Assembly: GCA_004293675.1 (NCBI GenBank)
Contig: READ01000018.1
Location: forward strand, 102,630-166,629
Origin: Betaproteobacteria bacterium
GTDB taxonomy: Bacteria; Pseudomonadota; Gammaproteobacteria; Burkholderiales; Casimicrobiaceae
Length of the DNA: 64,000 bases
Direction: 5' to 3'
The notes under the pieces were generated by a model that was not told where the DNA came from, made no database searches, and saw only the letters and a list, made by a program, of their open reading frames with translations. Position 1 is the first letter of the stretch, and each line of letters begins with the position of its first letter. Below are positions 36,836-46,052 of the stretch, piece after piece. Made by a program: the position numbers and the translations under genes.

Positions 36836-39450
36836 TGGGCTCCGGAGGCACATTGGCATCGAAACTTCTTGGACTCGCTGCAGCCGCACTTTTTGCGGTG
36901 GGATTCACCACGGGCGGATTTTTTGGGGGCATCGTTCCGCTATGGACGGCGGCGCAAAGCTATTCGCTCGCCAGTTCGCTGGTGCCAGTCGAAGCCAAGC
37001 TCCGTAGCGTTGAGCTTGCCCGGGGCAGTAAGGCTACCGTCGGCATTCGCGCGCAGTACACCTACACCTGGCAGGGCGAGCGCTACGCCAGCGATCAGGT
37101 AAGCCTTCAGCAATCAAAAAACAGCACTGACAACATAGGCGATTGGCATGAAAAATGGTTTGCCGTGCTGAGCGCTGCGCACAAAAACCAAGCAACGATC
37201 ACGGCTTGGATCAATCCTGCCAAGCCGTCAGAGGCGGTGCTCGATAAGGAGATTCGCTGGGCCAAGGTTTGGTTTGCCATTCCGTTTGCCACGCTGTTCA
37301 CCGGCGTGGGGTTAGGCGCCGCGTACGTCTTTTTGATGATCTTGTTCGGGAACGGGAAGCAACCTGTGTCGCAGCCGAGAGCGCCGACTAAAAGCGCGCC
37401 AAACGACAACCGAATTCGAGCAAACTCTGATGTTGGTTTGTTCTTTTTCGGCGTTGTGTGGTCGTTGATGGCCGTTCCGATATGCGTGCTCGTTTGGTCG
37501 AATCAAAGCGACGCGATCATCAGCGTGTTCATCACTGTTTTTGCAGCGGCTGGGCTGTGGATGATGGTGTTTGGGCTTTCGAGTTGGGTGAAGTCGAAAA
37601 AGAAATCAACACCCTCGGTGGCGCTAACCCCGTCACAACCCGAGTTTGGTGAGGCATTTCGTGTTCGAATCCACGTACCCAACCATCGCCGCGTGGCGCT
37701 CCCCAACGCAATGGCCATCGCGCTCCAGGAAACCGTTCGCGACGAGCGCGGCTCATCGGCCACCATCCGCGCTGGCGCAAAAAAGAGCTTTCTCGCCACG
37801 CGCGCTGTGTCGACCCCCAGCACAGCGACTGAGGTTTTGTACGAGGCCACCGTCATCCCACCGAGAGACGGACACGCCTCGGGCGGCCCATCGGGAGGTC
37901 TGATCTATTCATGGACGCTGCAGATCGAAGCGTCGGAGCGATTTGGGGCTGCGTCATTCTCGATTTCGATGCCTCCATCGCAGGCCGAGTCAGCGAAGTT
38001 TCAAAAGATCCCCATCGGCGAGGCAAAAGACTTCACCGATGCTTATCGCGAGTTGCGGCAATCCAATCACGACGCGCTGACCACCTTTGTGCCCAAAATC
38101 GTGTGCAAAATTTCGCAGCAAGGTCGCCAGTGGCAAGCCGACTTTCCCGCGCGCGGTTTAACCGCTGGGCCTGCCACCGCACTGTTGATCGCGCTCGGGG
38201 TGATGTCATGGGTTTTCTATCGGCTGATCTACGCGCAGGGGGATGTTTTAGGCAATCGGATTGCAAACGCAACAATGGCCTTGATCGCACTCATCGCTCT
38301 TTTCATGGCGCTGCATTATTCGTCGCTGCGAACTCGCGTGAAAATCGACACCGCGGGGCTCGTGATTCGGCGCGAATCGAGCCTGATGGCCACACGCATT
38401 TGCGTGCCGTTGGCGCATCTTAAAAACTTTGCCTCGAGGCGACAGCACACCCGAGCGAACCTCAATCGAACTGAGGAATTTAGCGCCGTTCATGCGTTTG
38501 AGACGAAGCACGGGCTGCATCACACCGTTACGCCAACATTGAGCGGAATTGGCGCAGTCGACGCACTGAGCATTGAAATGAACGATGCGCTCGATGCGGT
38601 TCGGCAATTCGGTATCACGCCCGCGCCAAGTCATCACGAAGCGCTCTGCTCGCCGACCCGTCGCCTCCTTTCGTGGGGGCTGCTGAGCATGGTTGCCCTG
38701 CTCACTGCGGCAATGGCCCTCACACTGCTCTACGACCGTCAGAAGCTATCCGGAGCGCTGGCCGTTGCGCGCGCTGAGCCTTTTCCGGATGATCTTGCTG
38801 CCGCGCAATTTACGCCCGCCGATACTCGGCGTCACGAGGCCATCATGGACGCCGTCAGTCGAAACGATGTCGCAGCGATGCGAAAATTACTCTCCGAAGG
38901 CGTGGATCCAAACACCGAGGCGCATCACGGCAGTTCGCTACTGCACATGGCTGTAGCGCGGGCAAAGACGGAGATGATTGACGTGCTGCTCGCTGGCGGC
39001 GCCGACATCAATCGCGCCGTAACTCGTGGCAGACAGAGCGGCGCAACGCCGTTATCAGTATCGATCTACTACGCCAATCCCGCGCTGATGAGCGAGCTCA
39101 TCGCTCGCGGCGCGCGTCCGCGTGGCCTCGTCTACTATGGCTGGGAATATGCCAACCTTGCGGCTTTTTCGGGCTGCATCGATTGTCTGAAACGACTCAA
39201 ACAAGAGGGGATTGATCTTGATGCGTTCGCCCCCGGTGGTCGACGCGAAACGCCCATCATGACAGCCGCCCGTTACAGCAAACTCGATGCGATCACTTAC
39301 CTCGCGAGCGCTGGCGCGAGTCTATCGAAGCGCGACCAACACGGCTACAACGTGATGGGTTGGGCGCACTTTTTTAAGCAAGATGCCGCCAAATCTCTGC
39401 TGCTGTCGCTCGGCGCGGACCCTGACATCGGCGAAAAAATTACAAAGTAA
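36835..39450 (+). CDS. DUF3592 membrane protein with C-terminal ankyrin repeats
   Basis: 871 residues. The first part (about 1-175) is a DUF3592-type unit: a TM helix, a beta-rich soluble segment (QYTYTWQGERYASDQ, ITAWINPAKPSEAVLD) and a second TM pair. Further hydrophobic segments at about 200-250, 440-500 and 620-640 surround other soluble regions. From about 660 to the end there are roughly five ankyrin repeats (SSLLHMAVARAKTEMIDVLL, GATPLSVSIYYANP, ETPIMTAARYSKLDAITYLA). The ATG overlaps the monooxygenase stop (TGATG). Function is unknown; the fusion suggests a membrane-anchored protein-binding module. Confidence 0.85.
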   Translation: MGSGGTLASKLLGLAAAALFAVGFTTGGFFGGIVPLWTAAQSYSLASSLVPVEAKLRSVELARGSKATVGIRAQYTYTWQGERYASDQVSLQQSKNSTDNIGDWHEKWFAVLSAAHKNQATITAWINPAKPSEAVLDKEIRWAKVWFAIPFATLFTGVGLGAAYVFLMILFGNGKQPVSQPRAPTKSAPNDNRIRANSDVGLFFFGVVWSLMAVPICVLVWSNQSDAIISVFITVFAAAGLWMMVFGLSSWVKSKKKSTPSVALTPSQPEFGEAFRVRIHVPNHRRVALPNAMAIALQETVRDERGSSATIRAGAKKSFLATRAVSTPSTATEVLYEATVIPPRDGHASGGPSGGLIYSWTLQIEASERFGAASFSISMPPSQAESAKFQKIPIGEAKDFTDAYRELRQSNHDALTTFVPKIVCKISQQGRQWQADFPARGLTAGPATALLIALGVMSWVFYRLIYAQGDVLGNRIANATMALIALIALFMALHYSSLRTRVKIDTAGLVIRRESSLMATRICVPLAHLKNFASRRQHTRANLNRTEEFSAVHAFETKHGLHHTVTPTLSGIGAVDALSIEMNDALDAVRQFGITPAPSHHEALCSPTRRLLSWGLLSMVALLTAAMALTLLYDRQKLSGALAVARAEPFPDDLAAAQFTPADTRRHEAIMDAVSRNDVAAMRKLLSEGVDPNTEAHHGSSLLHMAVARAKTEMIDVLLAGGADINRAVTRGRQSGATPLSVSIYYANPALMSELIARGARPRGLVYYGWEYANLAAFSGCIDCLKRLKQEGIDLDAFAPGGRRETPIMTAARYSKLDAITYLASAGASLSKRDQHGYNVMGWAHFFKQDAAKSLLLSLGADPDIGEKITK

Positions 39451-39470
39451 AGCTTGGTCGCTGAACATGG

Positions 39471-39495
39471 GCTCAACAGCCGAAAGCTGTTGAGC
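39471..39495. terminator. Hairpin terminator between convergent genes
   Basis: A perfect 10-bp stem GCTCAACAGC / GCTGTTGAGC with a CGAAA loop lies midway between the ankyrin gene (plus) and fdxA (minus). It has no long U-run, but the position between convergent genes fits a shared terminator. Confidence 0.6.
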
Positions 39496-39525
39496 TTGGC
39501 TATCAGGATGCCAATCGGTGCGTGG

Positions 39526-39855
39526 CTACTTTTTACCCGGATTAGGCGAGAAAAACTCAATCTTGTTGGGCTTATTGCGCCAATCTTCGGCGTCGGCAGG
39601 GGCGGCTTTTTTACGTGAAATGTTGGGCCAAATGGCAGCGTATTCGCCATTGAGCTTCACCCATTTTTCATCGATATCGGAATCGGGTTTGATCGCATCA
39701 ACGGGGCATTCTGGCTCGCACACGCCGCAATCAATGCACTCGTCAGGATGGATGACGAGCATGTTTTCGCCCTCGTAAAAACAATCCACGGGGCACACGT
39801 CCACGCAATCGGTGAATTTACATTTGATGCAGCTATCGTTGACGGCGTAGGTCAT
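39526..39855 (-). CDS. fdxA: Seven-iron ferredoxin (3Fe-4S/4Fe-4S)
   Basis: 109 residues. The N-terminus [26 protein letters not shown] and the following [18 protein letters not shown] (given here as the two cluster motifs) are those of FdxA-type ferredoxins found throughout betaproteobacteria. The protein is a soluble electron carrier. The ATG at 39853-39855 is the family start; the frame extends upstream without homology. It lies downstream of livF but 113 bp away, so co-transcription is uncertain. Confidence 0.95.
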   Translation of the reverse strand: MTYAVNDSCIKCKFTDCVDVCPVDCFYEGENMLVIHPDECIDCGVCEPECPVDAIKPDSDIDEKWVKLNGEYAAIWPNISRKKAAPADAEDWRNKPNKIEFFSPNPGKK

Positions 39856-39968
39856 AGTGAGCGATGAATTGAGTGGCGCAACCCGTAATTCTGCCGTAAG
39901 TTGAATCAGATCAGCGAATTGACCGGTTGGCTGCACAAGCCGAGTGCCTTGTGCGCCAAGATTGCCGG

Positions 39969-40688
39969 CTAAGCCGTGAGATAAGCGCTGCGAATCCGCT
40001 CGTCCGCTTCGAGCGCAGCAAAGCTCCCCGCGAACCGAACCATGCCCCGTTCAATCACCACCGCACGATCTGCCACGGCGCGAGCAAAGTGCAAATTTTG
40101 CTCGGACAAAATCACGCAAAGCCCTTCTCGTTTGAGTTCGCGAACGGTTTCGGCGATGCGCTGCACGACGATCGGTGCGAGCCCTTCTGAAGGTTCGTCG
40201 AGCAAAATCACTCGCGGATTGCCCATGAGCGTGCGAGCAATGGTGAGCATTTGCTGCTCGCCGCCCGACATATGCCCTGCGGGGCGATCAAGCATTTCGG
40301 CGAGCTTCGGAAAGAGCTGGCACACCCGATCCACCGACCAGCGGGGTGCGTCGGCAACATTGGCGCGCGCGGGCTGGCGGCCCACTTCTAAGTTTTCAGC
40401 CACAGTCAAATCGGTAAAGATTCGGCGCTCTTCGGGCACATAGCCTATGCCCAACCGTGCAATGTCGTGCGGCGTTGCACCCATCACGTTTCGTCCATCG
40501 AACTCAACCACGCCCCGGGCTCCATCGATGAGACCCATGATGGATTTCATAATGGTGCTCTTGCCCGCGCCGTTTCGACCGACCAGCACGGTGACTTCGC
40601 CCGCGTTGGCCTCGAAATCAATATCAAAGAGCAGTTGCGCAGCACCCAGATGCGCAGTGAGATTTTCAACGCGAAGCAGCTTAGCCAC
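39969..40688 (-). CDS. livF: Branched-chain amino-acid type ABC transporter ATPase LivF
   Basis: 239 residues. Walker [15 protein letters not shown], the Q-loop region [15 protein letters not shown], signature [16 protein letters not shown], Walker [14 protein letters not shown] and the switch region [10 protein letters not shown] are all present. LivF and LivG energise import through the LivHM permease. The proposed start is the GTG at 40686-40688, overlapping the end of livG by 8 nt and giving the conserved N-terminus [12 protein letters not shown]. Confidence 0.94.
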   Translation of the reverse strand: MAKLLRVENLTAHLGAAQLLFDIDFEANAGEVTVLVGRNGAGKSTIMKSIMGLIDGARGVVEFDGRNVMGATPHDIARLGIGYVPEERRIFTDLTVAENLEVGRQPARANVADAPRWSVDRVCQLFPKLAEMLDRPAGHMSGGEQQMLTIARTLMGNPRVILLDEPSEGLAPIVVQRIAETVRELKREGLCVILSEQNLHFARAVADRAVVIERGMVRFAGSFAALEADERIRSAYLTA

Positions 40689-41439
40689 CGCTAATCTCCA
40701 AATTGCCAAGATACACCGCACGCACCTCCTCGTTGGAGCGCACTTCACTCGGCGTTCCGGTGGCGATCATCCGTCCGCGATTCATCACCAAAATTCGATC
40801 AGCGAACGAAAACACCACATCCATATCGTGCTCGGTAAACAGCAGCGCCACACCCCGCGATCGACACACGTCAACCGCCAAACGCATCAAGGCCTCCCGC
40901 TCAGCGGGCCCCATGCCCGCCGTGGGTTCATCCATCAATAGCAAACGCGGAGCGTTACACAGCGCCATCGCCAACTCGAGTCGCTTCAAATCGCCGTAGG
41001 CCAGCTCGGCGCACGGCCGACACGCTTGATCGGCTAAGCCAACGCTCGTTAGCAACGCATCAGCCGTGGCAACGAAATTCGCCGTTGCCCACGTAAATAA
41101 CCCGTGCGAGGCCCGAGCGTGGCTCGATAGCGCCATCTGTACATTTTCTCTGACGGTCATCGAAGAAAATGTGGCCGTAATCTGAAACGTTCGCGCAACG
41201 CCCGCTCGAAACAGTCGTTCGGGCGAGTGCCCAGTGATGTCGTTGCCGTAGAGCTTCACGCTGCCCGCATCGGGAGCGATTTGGCCGTTGATCAAATTGA
41301 AGCAGGTTGTTTTTCCCGCGCCATTGGGACCGATGAGTGCCACCACTTCACCCGCGCTCACCGAAAAGTCAACGCCCTTGACTGCACCCACACCGCCAAA
41401 CGATTTTTTGAGTCCTGTGACTTCGAGCGCGATGGTCAT
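40681..41439 (-). CDS. livG: Branched-chain amino-acid type ABC transporter ATPase LivG
   Basis: 252 residues. Walker A GPNGAGKTTCFNLI, the LivG-typical GVARTFQITATFSSMTV, a non-standard signature AYGDLKRLELAMAL in place of LSGGQ (normal for LivG proteins), Walker B LLLMDEPTAGMGP and the switch FTEHDMDVVF. The ATG at 41437-41439 overlaps the permease stop (ATGA). Partner of LivF in the heterodimeric ATPase. Confidence 0.95.
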   Translation of the reverse strand: MTIALEVTGLKKSFGGVGAVKGVDFSVSAGEVVALIGPNGAGKTTCFNLINGQIAPDAGSVKLYGNDITGHSPERLFRAGVARTFQITATFSSMTVRENVQMALSSHARASHGLFTWATANFVATADALLTSVGLADQACRPCAELAYGDLKRLELAMALCNAPRLLLMDEPTAGMGPAEREALMRLAVDVCRSRGVALLFTEHDMDVVFSFADRILVMNRGRMIATGTPSEVRSNEEVRAVYLGNLEISGG

Positions 41440-43328
41440 GCTGCGCTCCTGCGCAATTTCGCCCACGACACGAAACGTTGAATGGAACCGACAATGCCCG
41501 CTGGAAACGCCAACACCAACAACAAAATGACGGCACCGAGCACGGCGCGCCAATACTCAGTGCTTCGAGCGAGCGTGTCTTGCAGCCATGTAAATACCGC
41601 CGCGCCCACCACGGGTCCCAACAACGTATTGATGCCACCCAGCAGCACCATCACGAGCGCGTCCACGGACCGAGGGATCGACGACACGTCGGGCGAGATA
41701 CTGCCCTTTGAAAACGCATAGACCGCACCGGCGAGCCCCGCCATCGCGCCCGCGCAGGAAAACACCGTCCACTGTAACGCACGAGGATTGAGCCCAATGG
41801 CCTGTGCTTTGACCGACGAATCGCGAGCCGCACGAATACTAAAACCCAGCGGCGTAAACGTGATCCACCAACACGTCAATACGCCACCGCCGCACAGCAA
41901 CAGCGCGAGCCAATAAAAGTTGTTGCGATCGGCTAACCACTCAGGCGGCCAGACTCCAACGATGCCGTTGCTTCCACCAGTCACTGCATCCCACTGAAAA
42001 ACAATGGACCAAACGATTTGCGCAAACGCCAGCGTCAGCATCGCCATGTAAGTGCCGCTCAAGCGAACACAGAACCATCCAAACACGACGGCGGCGGCTA
42101 ACGCCAGCAGCACGCCAGCCGCAAGCGAGGGGGCGAAGCCGACGCCCGCTTTCGCGGCCAGCGCCGCGCCGTACGCCCCCAGACCGAAATACGCAGCGTG
42201 ACCAAATGAGCCCAAACCCGCCACACCAATCACTAGCCCAAGGCTGGCCGCAAACAAGGCGAACACAGCGATGTCGGTGGCCAGCACGGCGCTGTAGTCG
42301 TCCACAAAAAATGGCAACGCGATCAACGCTACCAAGCCGCATGCAAGCGTCGCCCACTGCGGCATTCGCGGTTTTCCGGAGCCCCCACTCGATGCGTAGG
42401 AAACCCGTGCGTGGTTGATCGGTTTACCAAACAAGCCGTTGGGCTTAAAGATGAGCACCAGCGCCATCACGATAAATTCAGCCACGAGCGTGAGTTTGCT
42501 GAATTCAAATTCAACGCCAAAAACTGTGGTGGCTCCCAAACCAATGCAGTAAGCCTTGACCAACGAAATGATGATCGCGGCGATGAACGCGCCATGCAAC
42601 GAACCCAATCCGCCGATGACGACGACGACAAATACATCCGCGATGATGTTGAGATCCATCGCCAAACTTGCGGGCTCACGGGGTAGCTGTAACGCACCCC
42701 CGACGCCCGCCAAAAAGCTACCGAGTGCAAACACCGCCGTGAAAAGTAACTTTTGATTGACGCCCAGTGCATCGGTCATCTCACGGTCCTGTGTTGCCGC
42801 TCGAAGCAACAACCCAAAGCGCGTTTTTTTCATCAACATGGTGAGCGCCGCGAGCATCGCAACCCCCATGACGATTAGCAGCAAATCGTAGGTCGGAAAC
42901 GGTCGCCCGAATATGTCGATAGCGTCTTTGAATCCAGGCGCGCGCGGCCCCAATAGATCTTCTGGCCCCCACACGAAAAGCGCCACATCTTTGATGATCA
43001 GAACCAGCGCAAAGGTCGCAATCAATTGCAGCAGCTCGGGCGCGGCGTAAATGCGCCGTAGCACAACGAATTCAACCACCACGCCGATAGCCGCGACCAC
43101 GAGCCCCGCGACTAACACACCGCCCCAAAAACCAAGCGCACCGCTCCAGTGAGTCGCGACCGAATAGGCCACGTAGACACCCAGCATGTAAAACGAACCG
43201 TGCGCGAAGTTAACGATGCGAGTCACGCCAAAGATTAGCGACAACCCGACCGCAACGAGAAACAGCGACGATGCCGAGGCGAGGCCATTAAGGGTTTGCA
43301 AAAGTAGTACGGACAGCGCGTCAGTCAT
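41436..43328 (-). CDS. livHM: Fused LivH-LivM type ABC transporter permease
   Basis: 630 residues joining both permeases of a branched-chain amino-acid type transporter in one chain. Residues 1-290 are LivH-like (SLIFGVTRIVNFAHGSFYML, VVVVIGGLGSLHGAFIAAI). After a short hydrophilic linker rich in Ser and Gly (about 310-325), residues 325-630 are LivM-like (GLGSFGHAAYFGLGAYGAAL, RAARDSSVKAQAIGLNP, VMVLLGGINTLLGPVVGAA). About 17-18 membrane helices are expected. The start is the ATG at 43326-43328. It is 10 nt downstream of vapC, with the periplasmic binding protein gene further upstream. Confidence 0.93.
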   Translation of the reverse strand: MTDALSVLLLQTLNGLASASSLFLVAVGLSLIFGVTRIVNFAHGSFYMLGVYVAYSVATHWSGALGFWGGVLVAGLVVAAIGVVVEFVVLRRIYAAPELLQLIATFALVLIIKDVALFVWGPEDLLGPRAPGFKDAIDIFGRPFPTYDLLLIVMGVAMLAALTMLMKKTRFGLLLRAATQDREMTDALGVNQKLLFTAVFALGSFLAGVGGALQLPREPASLAMDLNIIADVFVVVVIGGLGSLHGAFIAAIIISLVKAYCIGLGATTVFGVEFEFSKLTLVAEFIVMALVLIFKPNGLFGKPINHARVSYASSGGSGKPRMPQWATLACGLVALIALPFFVDDYSAVLATDIAVFALFAASLGLVIGVAGLGSFGHAAYFGLGAYGAALAAKAGVGFAPSLAAGVLLALAAAVVFGWFCVRLSGTYMAMLTLAFAQIVWSIVFQWDAVTGGSNGIVGVWPPEWLADRNNFYWLALLLCGGGVLTCWWITFTPLGFSIRAARDSSVKAQAIGLNPRALQWTVFSCAGAMAGLAGAVYAFSKGSISPDVSSIPRSVDALVMVLLGGINTLLGPVVGAAVFTWLQDTLARSTEYWRAVLGAVILLLVLAFPAGIVGSIQRFVSWAKLRRSAA

Positions 43329-43337
43329 GCAAGTCAA

Positions 43338-43733
43338 TCATCCGTACCAGTTATCCACAGCAAGCCCCGGCACACGGCTGAACTCGTCCGCATTTCGGGT
43401 CACCAGAGTAGCGCCGTGAGCCAGCGCAATGCCAGCGATCAAAGTATCGAGCGGGCCGATGGGTTTACCACCCGCTTCCAGAGATGCGCGAATTCTTGCG
43501 GCGTGCGTCGCTTCAAATCGTGTGAGCGGCAGAATTCGAGTGTGACGAAGAAACGTGTCGAGTTGCGCGCGCCGCAGCGCCGGCTGCGCAGATTTCGCAA
43601 GACCGACTTCGAGCTCATAGACCACAATGCAGGGCACCACCACATCGACAGGCGCGTGCGACAGCAGCCGTGCAGCGACGTTTCCCTGGCGCTTGAAAAA
43701 GTAGATCAGTGTGTTGGTATCAAGCGCAAACAT
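43338..43733 (-). CDS. vapC: VapC-type PIN domain ribonuclease toxin
   Basis: 131 residues. Starts MFALDTNTLIYFF with the first PIN acidic residue (D5); further acidic residues are E in VYELEVGLAK, D in GPLDTLIAGIA and the NADEF segment. PIN toxins cleave tRNA or other RNA and are held inactive by VapB. The ATG lies 12 nt after the vapB stop, typical of a toxin-antitoxin operon, and the stop is 9 nt before the permease start. Confidence 0.93.
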   Translation of the reverse strand: MFALDTNTLIYFFKRQGNVAARLLSHAPVDVVVPCIVVYELEVGLAKSAQPALRRAQLDTFLRHTRILPLTRFEATHAARIRASLEAGGKPIGPLDTLIAGIALAHGATLVTRNADEFSRVPGLAVDNWYG

Positions 43734-43745
43734 GAACGACGGTCG

Positions 43746-43994
43746 CTACCAAGACTCACGGGGCACGTCGGACGGTTGGGTGCGTGATCGCCGTTTTGGA
43801 GGACAGAGTGGCGCAATTGCTGCGTCATCGGCCCACGCACCACTGAGCGCTACGACGTCGGCGGGCCAAGCTTGGGCCGTGGATTGCCGAATGAGTTGGC
43901 TGATCCACTTGCTTTGCGAGAGTCCCGATGCGGCTGCTCGCTCACGCAGCACCCGCTCGGCTTCATCATCAAGATATACCGTGACTTGCGACAT
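43746..43994 (-). CDS. vapB: VapB-type antitoxin (ribbon-helix-helix)
   Basis: 82 residues. The N-terminal QVTVYLDDEAERVLRERAAA and SGLSQSKWISQLIR form a CopG/ribbon-helix-helix DNA-binding fold. The C-terminal half (WADDAAIAPLCPPKRRSR) is the likely toxin-binding segment. TAGGAG lies 7 nt upstream of the ATG. It would neutralise VapC and repress the pair. Confidence 0.9.
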   Translation of the reverse strand: MSQVTVYLDDEAERVLRERAAASGLSQSKWISQLIRQSTAQAWPADVVALSGAWADDAAIAPLCPPKRRSRTQPSDVPRESW

Positions 43995-44145
43995 GACTCG
44001 CTCCTAGGGCGACAAACAGGCGACAAAATAGCGCATATAAGTGCAAATATAATTGAAGCGTAGGAGCTGCGCAAGCTCGCCGTCGCGCTACCGCCCCCGC
44101 GTAACCAAGGGCGTGCGACGCGCGGACGAAATCACCAACCGTAGA

Positions 44146-45330
44146 CTACAGCGGACGCAACCGCTTCACGTCCTCATCCGTTGGCTGTACGTCCTTGCCA
44201 TCCACATAACGCCACTGCGTCATCACGCCCTTGCCATCTTTTTGCGCGAGCTTGCCGACGTAGGCGCCCATCGTTGATTGGTTGTCTTGGGCGCGCCAAG
44301 TGATCTTGCCGAAGGGCGACATGACTTCAAGATTTTTCATCGCAGCCTGCATTTTTGCAACGTCGGTCGAACCCGCTTTTTTGAGCATCGCGGCAATGGA
44401 CTTCACCGTCGCGTAACCAACAACCGAACCTAAGCGCGGATAGTCTTTGTACTTCGCTTCGTAAGCTGATCGAAACGCTTTGTGCTCGGGTGTGTTGATT
44501 TCGGCCCACGGATAACCGGTCACGATCCAGCCGCTTGGCGTTTCGTCTTTGAGCGTATCAAGGTACTCCGGCTCGCCCGAGAGCAAGCTCACCACGGGGC
44601 GATCTTTGAACAAACCGCGGGTGTTGCCTTCGCGCACAAATTTTTGCAAGTCTGCACCGAAGGTCACGTTAAACACGGCGTCAACCTTGGCGTCGAGCAT
44701 GGCTTGCACCACAGAGCCCGCGTCGATTTTTCCAAGCGGAGCAGCCTGTTCAATGAACTCAACACCGCCCGTTTGCGCGGAGATCAATGATTTCTTAAAC
44801 CAATTGGCGGCAGATTGCCCGTATTCGTAATTCGGATAGACGATGCCCCAGCGCTTTTTATTAAGTTTCGCCGCTTCGGGCACCAACATACGAACTTGCA
44901 TCGCTGTATTGGCGCGCAAGCGGTAGGTGTAGGCATTGCCATTGGCCCAGGTCAGTTTGTCGGACAGGGGCTCAGAGGCGACGAAGAGCACTTTGCGCTG
45001 CTTGGCAAAATCGCCAACAGCGAGTCCCACGTTTGACAAAAATGTGCCGGAAATCAACGCCACTTTTTCGCGCGACACCAGCTCTTCGGCCGCGCGCACT
45101 GCGTCGCCGGGCGTGGCATTGTCATCGCGAAAAATTGTTTCAAGTTTTTTGCCGTTGACGCCGCCGGCTTTGTTGACTTCGTCAATGGCCAATTCCCAGC
45201 CTTTTTTGTAGGGCTCAAGGAACGCGGGCTGCGCTTTGTAGCTGTTGATTTCGCCGATTTTGATGGTGTTTTGCGCGAACGTCGGTAGCGCAATCAGGGC
45301 TAGTGGTACTGCGAGGAGGAAGCGTTTCAT
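44146..45330 (-). CDS. Liv-type ABC transporter substrate-binding protein
   Basis: 394 residues with a signal peptide (MKRFLLAVPLALIALPTFAQ). A periplasmic leucine-binding-protein-like fold: IKIGEINSYKAQPAFLEPY, AIDEVNKAGGVNGKKLE, VALISGTFLSNVGLA and WGIVYPNYEYGQSAANWF are typical. Substrate may be an amide, urea-like compound or aromatic acid rather than an amino acid; this cannot be resolved here. The ATG at 45328-45330 gives the signal peptide. vapBC now lies between it and the fused permease. Confidence 0.93.
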   Translation of the reverse strand: MKRFLLAVPLALIALPTFAQNTIKIGEINSYKAQPAFLEPYKKGWELAIDEVNKAGGVNGKKLETIFRDDNATPGDAVRAAEELVSREKVALISGTFLSNVGLAVGDFAKQRKVLFVASEPLSDKLTWANGNAYTYRLRANTAMQVRMLVPEAAKLNKKRWGIVYPNYEYGQSAANWFKKSLISAQTGGVEFIEQAAPLGKIDAGSVVQAMLDAKVDAVFNVTFGADLQKFVREGNTRGLFKDRPVVSLLSGEPEYLDTLKDETPSGWIVTGYPWAEINTPEHKAFRSAYEAKYKDYPRLGSVVGYATVKSIAAMLKKAGSTDVAKMQAAMKNLEVMSPFGKITWRAQDNQSTMGAYVGKLAQKDGKGVMTQWRYVDGKDVQPTDEDVKRLRPL

Positions 45331-45524
45331 GGATATTTTCACTTTTCGATGATTCGAGGCGGTTTGCCCGAGCGCCACACTAACGCGGCGTTGACGCGAA
45401 GGTTTACTGCAGATTTCTGATTCTGAGCCGCTGACTCAAAACCGAAGCGGCAATGTTACGCAATCAGCCAATTTGCGAGACAATTCCCCAAACGGTCGCC
45501 CCATCGTGGCGCTAGGGGAACATC

Positions 45525-46052
45525 ATGAAAATCGCTTTAAACATTTTGAAGTACTTGATCGGCCTTGTCGTTTTGCTTCTGCTCGTTGGTTTTTTGCTCC
45601 CGAGCGGCTATTCCGCGCAGCGCAGCGCCGTGATCAACGCGCCCGCCGAAAAGATTTTTCCGCTGCTCAACAATACGAAAGCGTGGAAGCGCTGGACGGT
45701 CTGGAATCAACGCGATCCAGCGATGGGATTGACTTATTCCGGCCCCGAATCAGGCGCTGGCGCAAAATGGGCATGGACGAGCAAAAGCGAGGGCAACGGC
45801 GCGATGGAATTCATAACCGTTGAGCCCAACAAACGCATTGCCTACGCGATGCAAATGGAGGGCATGTCACCCGCACCCGGCGACATCACGCTGGTGCCCA
45901 GTGGCAATGGAACAAAGGTCACTTGGTCCATGACGGGGGACGCCGGAATGAACCCGCTGTTTCGCTGGTTTGGACTCTTTATGGACAAGCTCGTCGGCCC
46001 CGATTTCGAAGCGGGCTTAAACAATCTTAAAAAAATCGCGGAGACAAACTGA
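45525..46052 (+). CDS. SRPBCC family protein with N-terminal membrane anchor
   Basis: 175 residues. An N-terminal hydrophobic helix (about 8-27) anchors or exports the protein. The rest has the START/polyketide-cyclase-like pattern: SAVINAPAEKIFPLLNNTKAWKRW, then GAKWAWTSKSEGNGAM and GDITLVPSGNGTKVTWSM, ending with the long C-terminal helix FEAGLNNLKKIAE. Ligand unknown. The stop overlaps the ATG of the inositol oxygenase gene, so the two are translationally coupled. Confidence 0.87.
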   Translation: MKIALNILKYLIGLVVLLLLVGFLLPSGYSAQRSAVINAPAEKIFPLLNNTKAWKRWTVWNQRDPAMGLTYSGPESGAGAKWAWTSKSEGNGAMEFITVEPNKRIAYAMQMEGMSPAPGDITLVPSGNGTKVTWSMTGDAGMNPLFRWFGLFMDKLVGPDFEAGLNNLKKIAETN

